In this document: in pieces, positions 34,936 through 43,513 of the stretch
Layout of the letters: every line of letters starts with the position of its first letter
Numbering within the stretch: the first letter of the stretch is position 1
DNA from: CAWJFP01 sp963842155
Lineage (GTDB): Bacteria; Pseudomonadota; Alphaproteobacteria; JACZXZ01
DNA: 64,000 nucleotides
Direction: 5' to 3'
Assembly (NCBI GenBank): GCA_963842155.1
Contig: CAWJFP010000005.1
Location: 3,430-67,429 of the forward strand
Notes under the pieces: generated by a model
Told to the model about the DNA's origin: nothing
Databases searched by the model: none
Seen by the model: only the letters and a program-made list of their open reading frames with translations
Translations under genes and position numbers: made by a program

Positions 34936-36174
34936 ATGTCAGGCCATATTTCGCTAGCCAGCTCGGAGCCGAGGGGGAAGCCGTTGCACCCTGAGCCGTC
35001 ACGGTCATTGGTCGCGATCTCCCCCCGCTTGTCGATCGCCTTCCATGAACTCGCTCACGTCGCGCGTCGCGCCGTCGGCGGCTTCATCACGAATCGCTGC
35101 CTGATCGGCGCAAGCGCGCTGAGCTATGCGACGCTTCTGGCGCTGTTGCCGCTTACCGTGATCGTGCTGGTGATCTTCTCGGATTTCCCCGTGTTTGCGA
35201 GCGCGCGCGAGCGCTTCCTGGTCGTGCTGCTGCGGGTCTTCGCGCCGGAGGTGGGAGAGACGGCGGCGAAATGGTTCGAATATGTGGCGACGAACGCGGC
35301 GCAGACGACCGTGCTCGGCATCGCCGCTCTGGTGGTGACGGCGCTCCTGCTGCTCGCGACGATCGAGGAGCAGCTCAACGTGATCTGGAACGTGACCGCG
35401 CCGCGGACCTGGCTCCATCGCGTGCTCGTCTACTGGATGGTCTTGACCTTGGGGCCGGTGCTGCTCGGGACCGGACTGTCCCTGCCGACCTATCTGCGCA
35501 GCTTCGCCGCCCTCGCGAACGACAACGGCATCATGAGCCATGAGGACTTCGAGGCGTGGCTGAGCCGCGCGGCCCGCTTCCTTCCCTTCCTTCTCGAAAC
35601 AGGCAGCTTCGCCTTGCTCTATCGGCTCATGCCCAATGGCGCCATCCGAATTCGCGACGCCGTCATCGGAGCCCTGGTCGCCGCGGCCTTGATGGAAGCG
35701 TTGAAGCTGCTTTTCGCCCTCTATATCGCGCGGTTCTCGTCCTACAGCGCGATTTATGGGGCGCTGGCCGGCATACCGATCCTGCTGCTCTGGATGTACA
35801 TCTTCTGGGCGGTCGTGCTGCTGGGCGCGGAGGTCGCCGCCGCGCTCGGCGAGGAGCGTCGTGCCGAGCCGGCACCTGTCGCGCTGCTGGACGCCAGGCG
35901 CTCGGCGCTCGCCTTGGCCCTGCTCGCCGAGCTCGAGCGGAACCGGCTGCGCGGCGGCGTCCTGTCGACGGCCGAGCTTGCCGCGCGCCTCGGTCTCGAG
36001 CCCGCTTTGGTGGAGGAGCAGCTCACCGCGCTCGAGGGCGGCGGTTTCGTCGCCGCGACGGCCATGGACGGCTGGGTGCTTGCCCGCGCCTTGGGCAGCG
36101 CCACGCTTCGCGACATGAACGCCGCCCTGCAGATCTCGTTTGCCGGCGCTCGGCAGGAGGATAGTGGTGAATGA
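34936..36174 (+). CDS. YihY/BrkB family inner-membrane protein
   Basis: Up to 412 residues. Seen: six membrane helices in the YihY/BrkB (UPF0761) arrangement, with SALSYATLLALLPLTVIVLV, TIEEQLNVIWNV, PFLLETGSFALLYRLMPN and SAIYGALAGIPILLLWMYIFW, followed by a C-terminal winged-helix-like tail (LSTAELAARLGLEPALVEEQ). Formerly called ribonuclease BN; real function unknown, probably a permease or exporter. The start is uncertain: hydrophobic homology begins around residue 55, and no ideal ribosome site is seen at 34936. It overlaps the next gene. Confidence 0.88.
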   Translation: MSGHISLASSEPRGKPLHPEPSRSLVAISPRLSIAFHELAHVARRAVGGFITNRCLIGASALSYATLLALLPLTVIVLVIFSDFPVFASARERFLVVLLRVFAPEVGETAAKWFEYVATNAAQTTVLGIAALVVTALLLLATIEEQLNVIWNVTAPRTWLHRVLVYWMVLTLGPVLLGTGLSLPTYLRSFAALANDNGIMSHEDFEAWLSRAARFLPFLLETGSFALLYRLMPNGAIRIRDAVIGALVAAALMEALKLLFALYIARFSSYSAIYGALAGIPILLLWMYIFWAVVLLGAEVAAALGEERRAEPAPVALLDARRSALALALLAELERNRLRGGVLSTAELAARLGLEPALVEEQLTALEGGGFVAATAMDGWVLARALGSATLRDMNAALQISFAGARQEDSGE

Positions 36175-37309
36175 GGATCACCGAGCGGCGGCGATCCCGC
36201 CGCCGGACGAGGCCGAGCGAAAGGCGACAGCGTCGCCGCGACCGAAAGGCGCGCGTCCGCGACGCAATCTGCAGACTCTGTTGCTGGTCGGAATATTCTC
36301 CCTTCTGGTGCTCTACACGTTTTATTTCGCCAGCGCCTTGGTGCTGCCGGTCATCGTCGCCTTCGTGCTGAACCTGCTGGTGCAACCCGCAATGCGGGTG
36401 CTGGGGACTCTCCGCGTGCCGCGCGTCGTCTCCGCGCTCCTTATTATCACCGTGCTGTTCGGCGGTTGCACCATGCTCGGCTACAGCCTGTCCGGCCCGG
36501 TCTCGAGCTGGCTCTCCAAATTCCCGGAGGGGTTGGCGCGCGTCGAGCAGCGTCTCTCGTTCCTCGAGAAGCTGGTCACGAAGATCCAGCAGACGGGGAG
36601 CGAGGTCGAGAAAATGGCGGGGAGCGGCGCGACCGCCGCCGCACCGGTCACCATCCGGGGGCCCGGCCTCACCGGGTTCCTTCTTAGCGGCACGTTGAGC
36701 GGCGTGGCCGGCATCTTCACCACCGCGCTGCTGCTTTATTTCCTGCTGCTCTCGGGCGATCTCTTTCTCCGGCGCCTGGTCGAGGTGCTGCCGAGGCTGA
36801 CCGACAAGAAGCAGGCCGTGCATATAGCGCGCGAGATCGAGAGCTCGATCTCCATATATCTCGTGACCATCAGCCTGGTGAACGCAGTGGTCGGCATCCT
36901 GACCGGCCTGGCCGCCTATTTCTGCGGCCTCTACGACCCGGTCCTTTGGGGCACGCTCGCCTTTCTCCTCAACTACGTCCCTATACTCGGTCCGCTCTTC
37001 GGCGTGGCGATCCTCTTCATGGCGGGGCTGGTGAATTTCGACAACAGCTTGCAGGCGCTGCTTCTCGCCGGCATCTATCTCACCATCCATATCGTCGAGG
37101 GCGAGACCGTGACGCCGATGCTGCTGGCGCGGCGCTTCACGCTCAATCCGGTGCTGATCATCCTGGCCCTTGTCTTCTGGTATTGGATGTGGGGCGTCGT
37201 CGGCGCGCTCCTCGCCGTGCCCATGCTGGGCGCCTTCAAGATCATCTGCGACCGCGTCGAGCCGTTGATGGCCATCGGCCATTTCATCGGCACCGAGCCC
37301 AAGGACTGA
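36167..37309 (+). CDS. AI-2E family transporter (TqsA/PerM-like)
   Basis: 380 residues, starting at GTG 36167, six bases after GGAGG and overlapping the YihY gene by 8 bases. Seen: about seven to eight membrane helices in the PerM/TqsA pattern with the soluble insertion about 110–180, the loop VVGILTGLAAYFCGLYDPVLWG and family block LNYVPILGPLFGV, VEGETVTPMLLARRFTLNPV. Known members export autoinducer-2 or act as Na+/H+ antiporters; substrate unknown here. It is coupled to YihY. Confidence 0.93.
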   Translation: MNEDHRAAAIPPPDEAERKATASPRPKGARPRRNLQTLLLVGIFSLLVLYTFYFASALVLPVIVAFVLNLLVQPAMRVLGTLRVPRVVSALLIITVLFGGCTMLGYSLSGPVSSWLSKFPEGLARVEQRLSFLEKLVTKIQQTGSEVEKMAGSGATAAAPVTIRGPGLTGFLLSGTLSGVAGIFTTALLLYFLLLSGDLFLRRLVEVLPRLTDKKQAVHIAREIESSISIYLVTISLVNAVVGILTGLAAYFCGLYDPVLWGTLAFLLNYVPILGPLFGVAILFMAGLVNFDNSLQALLLAGIYLTIHIVEGETVTPMLLARRFTLNPVLIILALVFWYWMWGVVGALLAVPMLGAFKIICDRVEPLMAIGHFIGTEPKD

Positions 37310-37353
37310 AGCAAAGAGCACGCCGCCACGGCCAGGGGCGGCATAAGCGGGGA

Positions 37354-38193
37354 TCAGCGCGCTTTCGACTGCAGCGTTTGCGACATGGCTTGGCGCTGCG
37401 CGAGCGTGATCGACCAGGGCCGGCCCGCAATGTTGCCGCCATCGACGACGAGATCATGGCCGTTGACGAAGCTCGCTGCATCGCTCGCGAGATAAAGCGC
37501 CGCGCGGGCGATGTCCTCGGGCATGCCGGCGCGCGGAATCGGCTGAAGCTTGGCGAAGCCCTTCTCGAGACCCGCAATCGTCTTGTCCGCGACGCTGTCG
37601 GGCAGGCCGGCGCCCTTGCCGAAAATGCCCGTGACGATGGCGCCGGGCGAGATGGAATTGACGCGCACGTTATGCTCGCCGAGCTCGACCGCGGCGCAGC
37701 GGGTGAGGTGGATGACCGCCGCCTTGGCGGTGGAATAGGCAGGGGCCGAGATGCCGGCCTTGTGGCCGGCGACGCTGCCCGTATTGATGATGCTGCCGGA
37801 GCGCTGGCCTTGCAGCACCGGCGCGGCGTGTTTCATGCCCAGCATCACGCCGCGCACATGGACGGCCATGATGCGATCGAAATTCTCCATATCCACTTCG
37901 GCGAGAGTGGAGAGCTTGCCCGGATTGCCGGCATTGTTGAAGAGGCAGTCGAGCCGGCCGAATTTGGCCAGCGCATGCCCGATCATGGCCTTGACCTCGG
38001 GCTCATGCGCGACGTCGGTGCGGATGAAGCTCGCCGCCGGACCGAGTTTTCTTGCCAGCGCCTCGCCTTGCTCCGCCCGACGCCCGGCAATGACCACCTT
38101 GGCGCCTTCCTCGACGAAAAGCTCAACCGTGGCGGCGCCGATGCCGCTGGTGCCGCCGGTCACGACCGCTACCTTGCCTTCGAGCACGCCCAT
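37354..38193 (-). CDS. Short-chain dehydrogenase/reductase (SDR)
   Basis: 279 residues. Seen: cofactor motif TGGTSGIG at the N-terminus, NNAG, the catalytic Ser in IINTGSVAG and YSTAK (Tyr and Lys), then PGAIVTG. A classical SDR; IAGRR after the second strand favours NADP(H). The C-terminal GHDLVVDGG is the common SDR end, followed by a 20-residue tail. The start ATG 38193 has GGGAGG upstream. It stands alone between convergent AI-2E and divergent HdeD genes; substrate unknown. Confidence 0.93.
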   Translation of the reverse strand: MGVLEGKVAVVTGGTSGIGAATVELFVEEGAKVVIAGRRAEQGEALARKLGPAASFIRTDVAHEPEVKAMIGHALAKFGRLDCLFNNAGNPGKLSTLAEVDMENFDRIMAVHVRGVMLGMKHAAPVLQGQRSGSIINTGSVAGHKAGISAPAYSTAKAAVIHLTRCAAVELGEHNVRVNSISPGAIVTGIFGKGAGLPDSVADKTIAGLEKGFAKLQPIPRAGMPEDIARAALYLASDAASFVNGHDLVVDGGNIAGRPWSITLAQRQAMSQTLQSKAR

Positions 38194-38451
38194 GTTCCGC
38201 CTCCCATTTTGCCGATCGCGACTGGAATGACCCTAGCCCGATGATAGCACGAGGCTGGGGTGCTAGCGAAACGCCGCCATCGCAAAGCCCGCGGCGAATC
38301 GATCGGGAATCATCGAGGACCCGACATGCAAGATTAAGGGACATGGAAGGCGAAATCGGTGTAAAGTACAAAAAGGGAATTGCATAAGGGGCATAACGCC
38401 GGAGCACCCGCGCAAGCGCGCCAAGACCGCTCGCGGAAAAGGGAGTGCCGA

Positions 38452-39036
38452 ATGATCATGGACCCCAACGACGACATCCGTCGCGACATCGCGGCGGCCG
38501 TGCATGCCCATTGGAAGATGTTCCTCGCGCAAGGCATCGTCATGATGATCCTGGGGCTTCTGGCCGTGGCCCTGCCGAACCTTTCGACTTTAGCGGTCGA
38601 GCTCATGGTCGGCTGGCTCTTCGTCTTTGGAGGATTCTTCCGCGCCCTCGCAATCTTGCGCGGCCGCCATGTGCCCGGCTACTGGTGGTCGCTCATCACG
38701 TCGATCCTCGCCGTCGCCTTGGGGCTTCTGCTCATCGCTCGCCCGTTCGAAGGCATCCTCACTCTCACCATCCTGCTGATCGTGATTTTCATCGTCGAGG
38801 GCGTCGGCGCCATCCTGGTCGCGCTCGAGTTCCGGCGCTTTCTACCGCAATGGGGCTGGATGCTTTTCAGCGGCATCGTCGATCTGGTGCTCGCCTTCCT
38901 CATCGCGCAAGGCTGGCCGAGCTCGGCTATTTGGGCGATCGGGCTCCTCGTCGGCGTCAATATGTTCTTTTTCGGCTTTTCCTTGATGATGACGGCGATC
39001 GCCGCCCGCGCGCTCGCCGACTCCGGCGCGACTTGA
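38452..39036 (+). CDS. HdeD family acid-resistance membrane protein
   Basis: 194 residues beginning MIMDPNDDIRRD, with AAGGGAG upstream. Seen: six membrane helices arranged as three hairpins; family features WKMFLAQGIVMMILGLLAVA and LPQWGWMLFSGIVDLVLAFL. HdeD proteins are inner-membrane stress proteins, linked to acid resistance in enteric bacteria; biochemical role unknown. Transcribed alone between the divergent SDR gene and the convergent DUF3775 gene. Confidence 0.9.
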   Translation: MIMDPNDDIRRDIAAAVHAHWKMFLAQGIVMMILGLLAVALPNLSTLAVELMVGWLFVFGGFFRALAILRGRHVPGYWWSLITSILAVALGLLLIARPFEGILTLTILLIVIFIVEGVGAILVALEFRRFLPQWGWMLFSGIVDLVLAFLIAQGWPSSAIWAIGLLVGVNMFFFGFSLMMTAIAARALADSGAT

Positions 39037-39099
39037 GATGAAGGCCGGGCAGGCCCGCGGCGCCGAGCGATCGCGCTTGGACGAGCCGCACCAAGGCGG

Positions 39100-39534
39100 C
39101 TAAAGCCGGTCGATTTCGAATTCCTCGCAGGAATAGCCGAGGAGGGAGAGCCCCTCCTCGAGAAGATCGCCGAGCATCGGAATACCCATCAGATAGCGCG
39201 CGGAATGCTCGCGATGGCGCTCGCGCGCCAGCGCCAATGCATTCCGCCACTCGTCCCGGCCGAAATCGCCGCGGCCCAGCCAGAGCATCGCGATAAGGTT
39301 GACGGTCTCGTCCTCGTTGAGGTCGTCGATCGCCTCCTTGAGCTCCGCCGCAGTCGGGTCGTCGGCATAGTCCTCCAGGATCTCGCGCTCTTCGTGATCC
39401 GCCGGATTGGATCCCGGGTCGGGCTCGACCGGCGGCACCTTCACGTCGAATTCGCGCGCTTTGACGATGATGTAGCAGACCTTCTCGGGGCTGATATCGA
39501 GCTCGACCGGAGTGTCGTTGGGCGCCTTGGCCAT
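39100..39534 (-). CDS. DUF3775 domain protein
   Basis: 144 residues with GGAGAAGAT upstream of ATG 39534. Seen: N-terminal LDISPEKVCYIIVKAREFDV, an acidic linker, and C-terminal LNEDETVNLIAMLWLGRGDF and YLMGIPMLGDLLEEGL, which are the hallmarks of DUF3775. This small cytosolic family is common in Alphaproteobacteria and has no known function. It is single-copy here, convergent with hdeD and 91 bases downstream of the DUF882 gene. Confidence 0.9.
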   Translation of the reverse strand: MAKAPNDTPVELDISPEKVCYIIVKAREFDVKVPPVEPDPGSNPADHEEREILEDYADDPTAAELKEAIDDLNEDETVNLIAMLWLGRGDFGRDEWRNALALARERHREHSARYLMGIPMLGDLLEEGLSLLGYSCEEFEIDRL

Positions 39535-39625
39535 CGCATCTTCTCCTGGAAGCGCAGCTGTCAATTCATTGTAGGGCGAAGAGGTCGCCCCTGCCAGCAC
39601 GGACGGCCCGGACGGCGAGGAGGCG

Positions 39626-40225
39626 CTAACCCCAGCTGCGTGGGCGGCCGATGTCGACATGGACGAAATCGGACGCGCGGTAATAGCCGACACCGCCGCC
39701 CTTGAGTTCCAGCGCCGCCGCATGCAGGCTCGCGAGCGAGCGATTGGGCAGGCGGATGTCGATGGCCATGCCCTGAATATGCAGGCTATGGCTCGCCACC
39801 CCTTCCGACGCGGCCGCGAGCATCGCATTGGTTTGCGGCGAGCGGTAGCCCGAGATTACATGGAACGGTTCGCTAGTATCGAGCCGTGCGCGCAGCCGGA
39901 CGAGCAGGTCGAGCAGCGGCCGCTCGATCCGGCGCACCTCGCCGGTGCGGAAATCGCGCAAGACGCGGTCGATCTCGTCCAGCGCTTCCGGCAGATATCC
40001 GCCATCGGCCCAGTAGGTTCGGTCGAGCGATTCGCCGGTATGCAGGCAGTAGAAGGAGAGACGCCGAGGAGCGGCGACGGGCGGAGCCGCCCTCGCCGTC
40101 CGCGCCCCAAGGCCCATGGCCGCGGCGCCGAGCCCGAGGCTCAGCAGATCGCGGCGCCGCCACAACGCTTTTTCGCCCACCGAGAGCCTATCAGCCGGTT
40201 TCGCCGCAACAGTTATGGATAGCAT
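39626..40225 (-). CDS. DUF882 / YcbK-like peptidase M15 family protein, Tat-exported
   Basis: 199 residues. Seen: a twin-arginine signal (WRRRDLLSLGLGAAAMGL, cut after ARA), then a peptidase M15A fold with HVISGYRSPQTNAML, SHSLHIQGMAIDIRLP (His and Asp zinc ligands) and the final zinc His in FVHVDIG. Known: DUF882/YcbK proteins resemble VanX/D-Ala-D-Ala peptidases and are thought to trim peptidoglycan. The start at 40225 is the only ATG ahead of the signal; its ribosome site is weak. Divergent from the pirin gene with 129 bases between. Confidence 0.88.
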   Translation of the reverse strand: MLSITVAAKPADRLSVGEKALWRRRDLLSLGLGAAAMGLGARTARAAPPVAAPRRLSFYCLHTGESLDRTYWADGGYLPEALDEIDRVLRDFRTGEVRRIERPLLDLLVRLRARLDTSEPFHVISGYRSPQTNAMLAAASEGVASHSLHIQGMAIDIRLPNRSLASLHAAALELKGGGVGYYRASDFVHVDIGRPRSWG

Positions 40226-40354
40226 CGCCGCATCGGGGGCGCAATCGGCGAGAAGGCGATGCCCGGTCTTGCGCAGGATAGCCGTCAAGAGCGATAAGCG
40301 AGCGGCTTGGCGGTTCGCCGGACGAGCCGGCGGTAGAGGACGAGGGGTGCGACG

Positions 40355-41053
40355 ATGATTGAGCGGAGAGCGCTCGAGGCACTTGGCGGCGACGATCATG
40401 GGTGGCTGCGCACCAAGCATCATTTCTCCTTTGCAGATTATTACGATCCGCAGCGGATGGGCCACGGCGCCTTGCGCGTCTGGAACGACGACGAGATCGC
40501 TCCGAATACGGGCTTCCCGCCTCATCCGCATGCCGACATGGAAATCATCACCTATGTTCGGCAAGGCGCGATCACGCACCAGGACAGCATGGGCAACACG
40601 GGCCGCACCGAGGCCGGGGACGTGCAGGTGATGAGCGCGGGCTCCGGCCTCCGCCATTCCGAATATAATCTCGAGCCGGTGCCGACCAAGATCTTCCAAA
40701 TCTGGATCGAGCCCATGCGGCGCGGCGGCCGGCCGGCTTGGGGCGCCAAGCCTTTTCCGAAGGCGGACCGCTCAGGCCGCTTCGTGACCTTGGCGAGCGG
40801 CATCGCGGACGACGAGGGCGCGCTTCCGATCCGCGCCGACGCGCGGGTGCTGGGCGCCACGCTGAAGGCGGGCGATCGCGCGGAATACGCGCTCGGCGAG
40901 CAGCGCCACGGCTACCTGGTTCCTGCCACCGGCGCGGTGGAGATCAACGGCGTCCGCATCAACGCCCGCGACGGCGCCGCCATCCGGAACGAGGCGCTGC
41001 TCAAGATCGCCGCGCTCGAGGATTCGGAGATCATCCTGGTGGATGCCGCTTAG
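40355..41053 (+). CDS. Pirin family protein (quercetinase-like bicupin)
   Basis: 232 residues. Seen: RVWNDDEIAPNTGFPPHPHA with the metal-binding His pair, DMEIITYVRQGAITHQDS, DVQVMSAGSGLRHSEYN, and a second cupin at the C-terminus with ALGEQRHGYLVPATG. Known pirins (YhhW/YhaK type) bind Fe, some oxidise quercetin, others act as redox sensors. The length and the bicupin layout are normal. Transcribed alone; downstream spacer 41054–41265 has a FixK/FNR-type box. Confidence 0.92.
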   Translation: MIERRALEALGGDDHGWLRTKHHFSFADYYDPQRMGHGALRVWNDDEIAPNTGFPPHPHADMEIITYVRQGAITHQDSMGNTGRTEAGDVQVMSAGSGLRHSEYNLEPVPTKIFQIWIEPMRRGGRPAWGAKPFPKADRSGRFVTLASGIADDEGALPIRADARVLGATLKAGDRAEYALGEQRHGYLVPATGAVEINGVRINARDGAAIRNEALLKIAALEDSEIILVDAA

Positions 41054-41179
41054 CATCGACGAGCCCGCCGAGCGGCGGTGGCGCAACGAGACGCCGCTAG
41101 GGCGCGACCGGCAGGACAGCACACGCCGCCGCCCATCCTTTCGGCCATCGCGCTACGGCTCGACGCGGCGCCCCGATCA

Positions 41180-41193
41180 TTGATCTGGATCAA
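41180..41193 (+). promoter_or_regulatory. Perfect FNR/FixK-type box
   Basis: TTGATCTGGATCAA is the full TTGAT-N4-ATCAA palindrome recognised by FNR/FixK-family regulators. Its centre is 79 bases upstream of ATG 41266; activation from -41.5 would give a start near 41228. It points at the 38-residue membrane protein gene. Confidence 0.75.
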
Positions 41194-41265
41194 CGATCTG
41201 CGATTGCCGAACGTGGCAGGCTGCCGGCCTGCCCGATCGCATTGTCGATCCAGGGAGAAAGTGGG

Positions 41266-41382
41266 ATGTCGAATTACGAAGAATTCTATCTGGCCCTTGT
41301 CGTCATCGGCTTCGTCGTCTTTGCCGCGGCCCTCGGCGCCGTGGTGTGGAGCGAAGATAGGCGGCTGAACCACAAGAAGTAG
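41266..41382 (+). CDS. 38-residue single-pass membrane protein under a FixK/FNR box
   Basis: MSNYEEFYLALVVIGFVVFA, then a helix end and the basic tail WSEDRRLNHKK; TAG at 41380. GGGAGAAAG lies upstream of the ATG. Seen: acidic N-terminus, one membrane helix of about 20 residues, basic C-terminus, so N-out/C-in orientation is likely. A perfect FNR/FixK box lies upstream. Size and architecture resemble tiny oxidase subunits (CydX, CcoQ types), but I see no specific sequence match and no oxidase genes nearby; this is inference. Its end abuts the broken end of the nitroreductase fragment on the other strand. Confidence 0.75.
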   Translation: MSNYEEFYLALVVIGFVVFAAALGAVVWSEDRRLNHKK

Positions 41383-41394
41383 AAAGAAGCCCGC

Positions 41395-41694
41395 GCGGCG
41401 GAATGGATCGAATGTGCCCAGATTGCGAGACCGGTCGGCGAACAGCGTTATCGTGTCTTTCCCAACGTCGAAGAGCCAAGGCTGGGTGTCGTGCGGATTG
41501 GACGCCAGGATCGCGGCGCGCAAAGGGCGCTTGATGCCGTCGGCACTATTGCCCGCCCAATCGCTCCAGGGCGCGTAAGCCGGACCTTCGCCGCCCGACC
41601 ACAAGCCGCGATTCCAAGCGCGATAGCCTAATCCTCCAAGCGCGAGCGCGGCCACGCCGGCACCCCCGACCAAGAGCGCCCGCCGGCTTTGCAT
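41395..41694 (-). pseudogene. Truncated Acg-like nitroreductase, N-terminal 100 residues only
   Basis: Begins MQSRRALLVGGAGVAALALG (twin-arginine-like signal), then SNPHDTQPWLFDV, TITLFADRSRNLGTFDPFRR, which match the start of the Acg/Tat-exported FMN nitroreductase family (normally about 330–370 residues). After residue 100 the match ends abruptly near 41395; the frame continues as unrelated sequence. The start is coupled to the FAD oxidoreductase stop (TGATG). The rest of the gene is absent from the neighbourhood, so a deletion or rearrangement ended it at the small FixK-linked gene. Confidence 0.7.
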
Positions 41695-43250
41695 CACTGT
41701 CTCCGCCTCGGCAAAATCAGATCCGCAGCATTGCCTCCGGCGAGGATCGCCCCGGTGAAGCCTCCGCTGCCCGCGTAGGAAGAAGCGAGATAGAGGCCGG
41801 GAATAGGCGTCTTCGGCGAGCGACCGATCCCGCGCCAGATCGGAGCGGACGGCGGCAATGGCGCGAAGCCGTAAATCGCTCCTGCGGGCGCATTGAGATA
41901 ATTGCGCATCGAGAGCGCGGTGTTGAAAACCGACGCGACAACATGCGAGGCGAAGCCCGGAAACTCGCCATCGATCGTTGCGATGACCGCTTGCCGCCAT
42001 TGGTCCCGTTTGGCGTCGCAAGCCGCCTTGTCCAGCCCCGACCAGTTCGCGAGCCGGTCGACGCCTACCACGGACACCGGGTAAGGCGGACCTCCCAGGC
42101 CGGAGTCGATCGCGGAATAGTCGACGACTGTCATCAGCGGCTGCTCGCGCCCCGGCGCAGCGGCGAGAAGACCCGCGCTGCGGCGGTGGTCGGATAGAGT
42201 TTTCATCCATGGCGGCAGCAGAAATGTCGAATAATGGCGGAATCCGAGCGACGCGGGACGTGCCGACAAACCGAACGTTGCCGAAAAGAGCGAGATGGAG
42301 AGGGGACGGCCGGCATAGGCTGACCAAAAACGCTCGCGCGCCCGTTCCGGCAACATGGGCAGGAGCATGGCCGGGGCCGCATTGGCGAAGACGATCGACG
42401 CTCGAGCCTCCGTCGGGTCGTCGCCGTTCCGGCCCACATGCACGACGCCGGATGGGCGCCCGTCGGCGTCGAGGCGAATGCCGGTCGCCTGGCGGCCCAG
42501 CAAGATCTCTCCACCGGCCTGCTTCGTCGCATCCGCGAGCGCATTGCTGAGGCGCGCCGAGCCGCCGCGGACGTACCGACCGCCGGAGGCCAGATATCCG
42601 CCTTGCGCGACCGCGAACAAGATCCACCACAATGCCTCGGGGTCGTCGTGCCAATAGGGGAGATTTGCGGCCAGCGCGCATTTGACCGCCTCGTTGCTGC
42701 CGAACGCGCGATCGAAAACTTGGGCGACGGACCGCCGCCAATCGCGAAGCAGCGGGGCTAGTTTGAAGAGCGCGCCGAAACCCTCTCGCGGGTCGCGGAA
42801 GGCCTCGCGACGCCGGCTCAAGGTCCCGAGGGCGACCGTGATGCGCTCCATGTCGCCGAGGACCGCGGCGATCGGCGACTCGAGCGAAGGGAATCGATCG
42901 GACAAGGCGGCCTGAGCTGCCGAGAAATTGCCTGGCAAAACGAACGGCTGCCCTAAGGGTCCACCCCGAACTTCGTAGATCGCGCCGGTCGGCACCCATT
43001 CGACCGCATCGAGAACACCGATGCGGGCGAGGATGGCGTGCTTGGGATCAATCGGATCTTGCGGGTCGCTGGTTTCGTGGAGGGACGCCTCGACCACCAA
43101 ATCGCCGATTTTGTAGGTCGAGGCCGCACCACCGACCGCAGCATTGCGTTCGATGACGAGCGTCTTGCGACCGGCGCGGGCGAGCAGCGCCGCCGCCGTC
43201 AGACCGCCGAGGCCGGCGCCGATCACAATGACGTCGTACGGCTCCGCCAT
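41694..43250 (-). CDS. FAD-dependent oxidoreductase, phytoene desaturase/CrtI-like
   Basis: 518 residues. Seen: N-terminal dinucleotide-binding motif VIVIGAGLGGLTAAALLARAG followed by VIERNAAVGGAAS, a GGRYVRGGSARLSNAL substrate-side motif and the C-terminal FAD motif IPGLYLASSYAGSGGFTGAI. These are features of the phytoene desaturase/all-trans-retinol saturase-like NAD(P)/FAD superfamily. There are no other carotenoid genes in the window, so the substrate is open. It is followed, with TGATG overlap, by the truncated nitroreductase; its own start resembles a remnant at 47832–47903. Confidence 0.88.
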   Translation of the reverse strand: MAEPYDVIVIGAGLGGLTAAALLARAGRKTLVIERNAAVGGAASTYKIGDLVVEASLHETSDPQDPIDPKHAILARIGVLDAVEWVPTGAIYEVRGGPLGQPFVLPGNFSAAQAALSDRFPSLESPIAAVLGDMERITVALGTLSRRREAFRDPREGFGALFKLAPLLRDWRRSVAQVFDRAFGSNEAVKCALAANLPYWHDDPEALWWILFAVAQGGYLASGGRYVRGGSARLSNALADATKQAGGEILLGRQATGIRLDADGRPSGVVHVGRNGDDPTEARASIVFANAAPAMLLPMLPERARERFWSAYAGRPLSISLFSATFGLSARPASLGFRHYSTFLLPPWMKTLSDHRRSAGLLAAAPGREQPLMTVVDYSAIDSGLGGPPYPVSVVGVDRLANWSGLDKAACDAKRDQWRQAVIATIDGEFPGFASHVVASVFNTALSMRNYLNAPAGAIYGFAPLPPSAPIWRGIGRSPKTPIPGLYLASSYAGSGGFTGAILAGGNAADLILPRRRQ

Positions 43251-43403
43251 CTACCCCATCCACCCCGGTCAGCTCACGATCACTTGGCGCTAACCGGCAA
43301 TCCAGAGAATTTACGCGCGGAACGCCCTGACCACGTGCAACCTCCTCTTGAGCAAAGTCGGCCTCCTGAACTCGCCAGAATGCCGAAATCGCCGACGGGC
43401 GGT

Positions 43404-43417
43404 GTGATCCAGATCAA
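43404..43417 (+). promoter_or_regulatory. FNR/FixK-type box (one mismatch)
   Basis: GTGATCCAGATCAA differs from TTGAT-N4-ATCAA at one position. Its centre is about 103 bases upstream of ATG 43514 of the PCMT–erythromycin esterase fusion, leaving room for a start near 43452. The rest of the 263-base spacer (43251–43513) has no gene. Confidence 0.55.
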
Positions 43418-43513
43418 GGACTCCTGCCGCCGACCGGCGCATGAATTTCGAATTGTGACGCGTGGCGCCGGGCAGTCGAATTGACGTGCCTGGGGCCTCC
43501 CAGGAACCGAAGC

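Noticed and set aside
34936..36174. Ribonuclease BN
   Set aside because: The YihY family name is historical; no nuclease motif is present.
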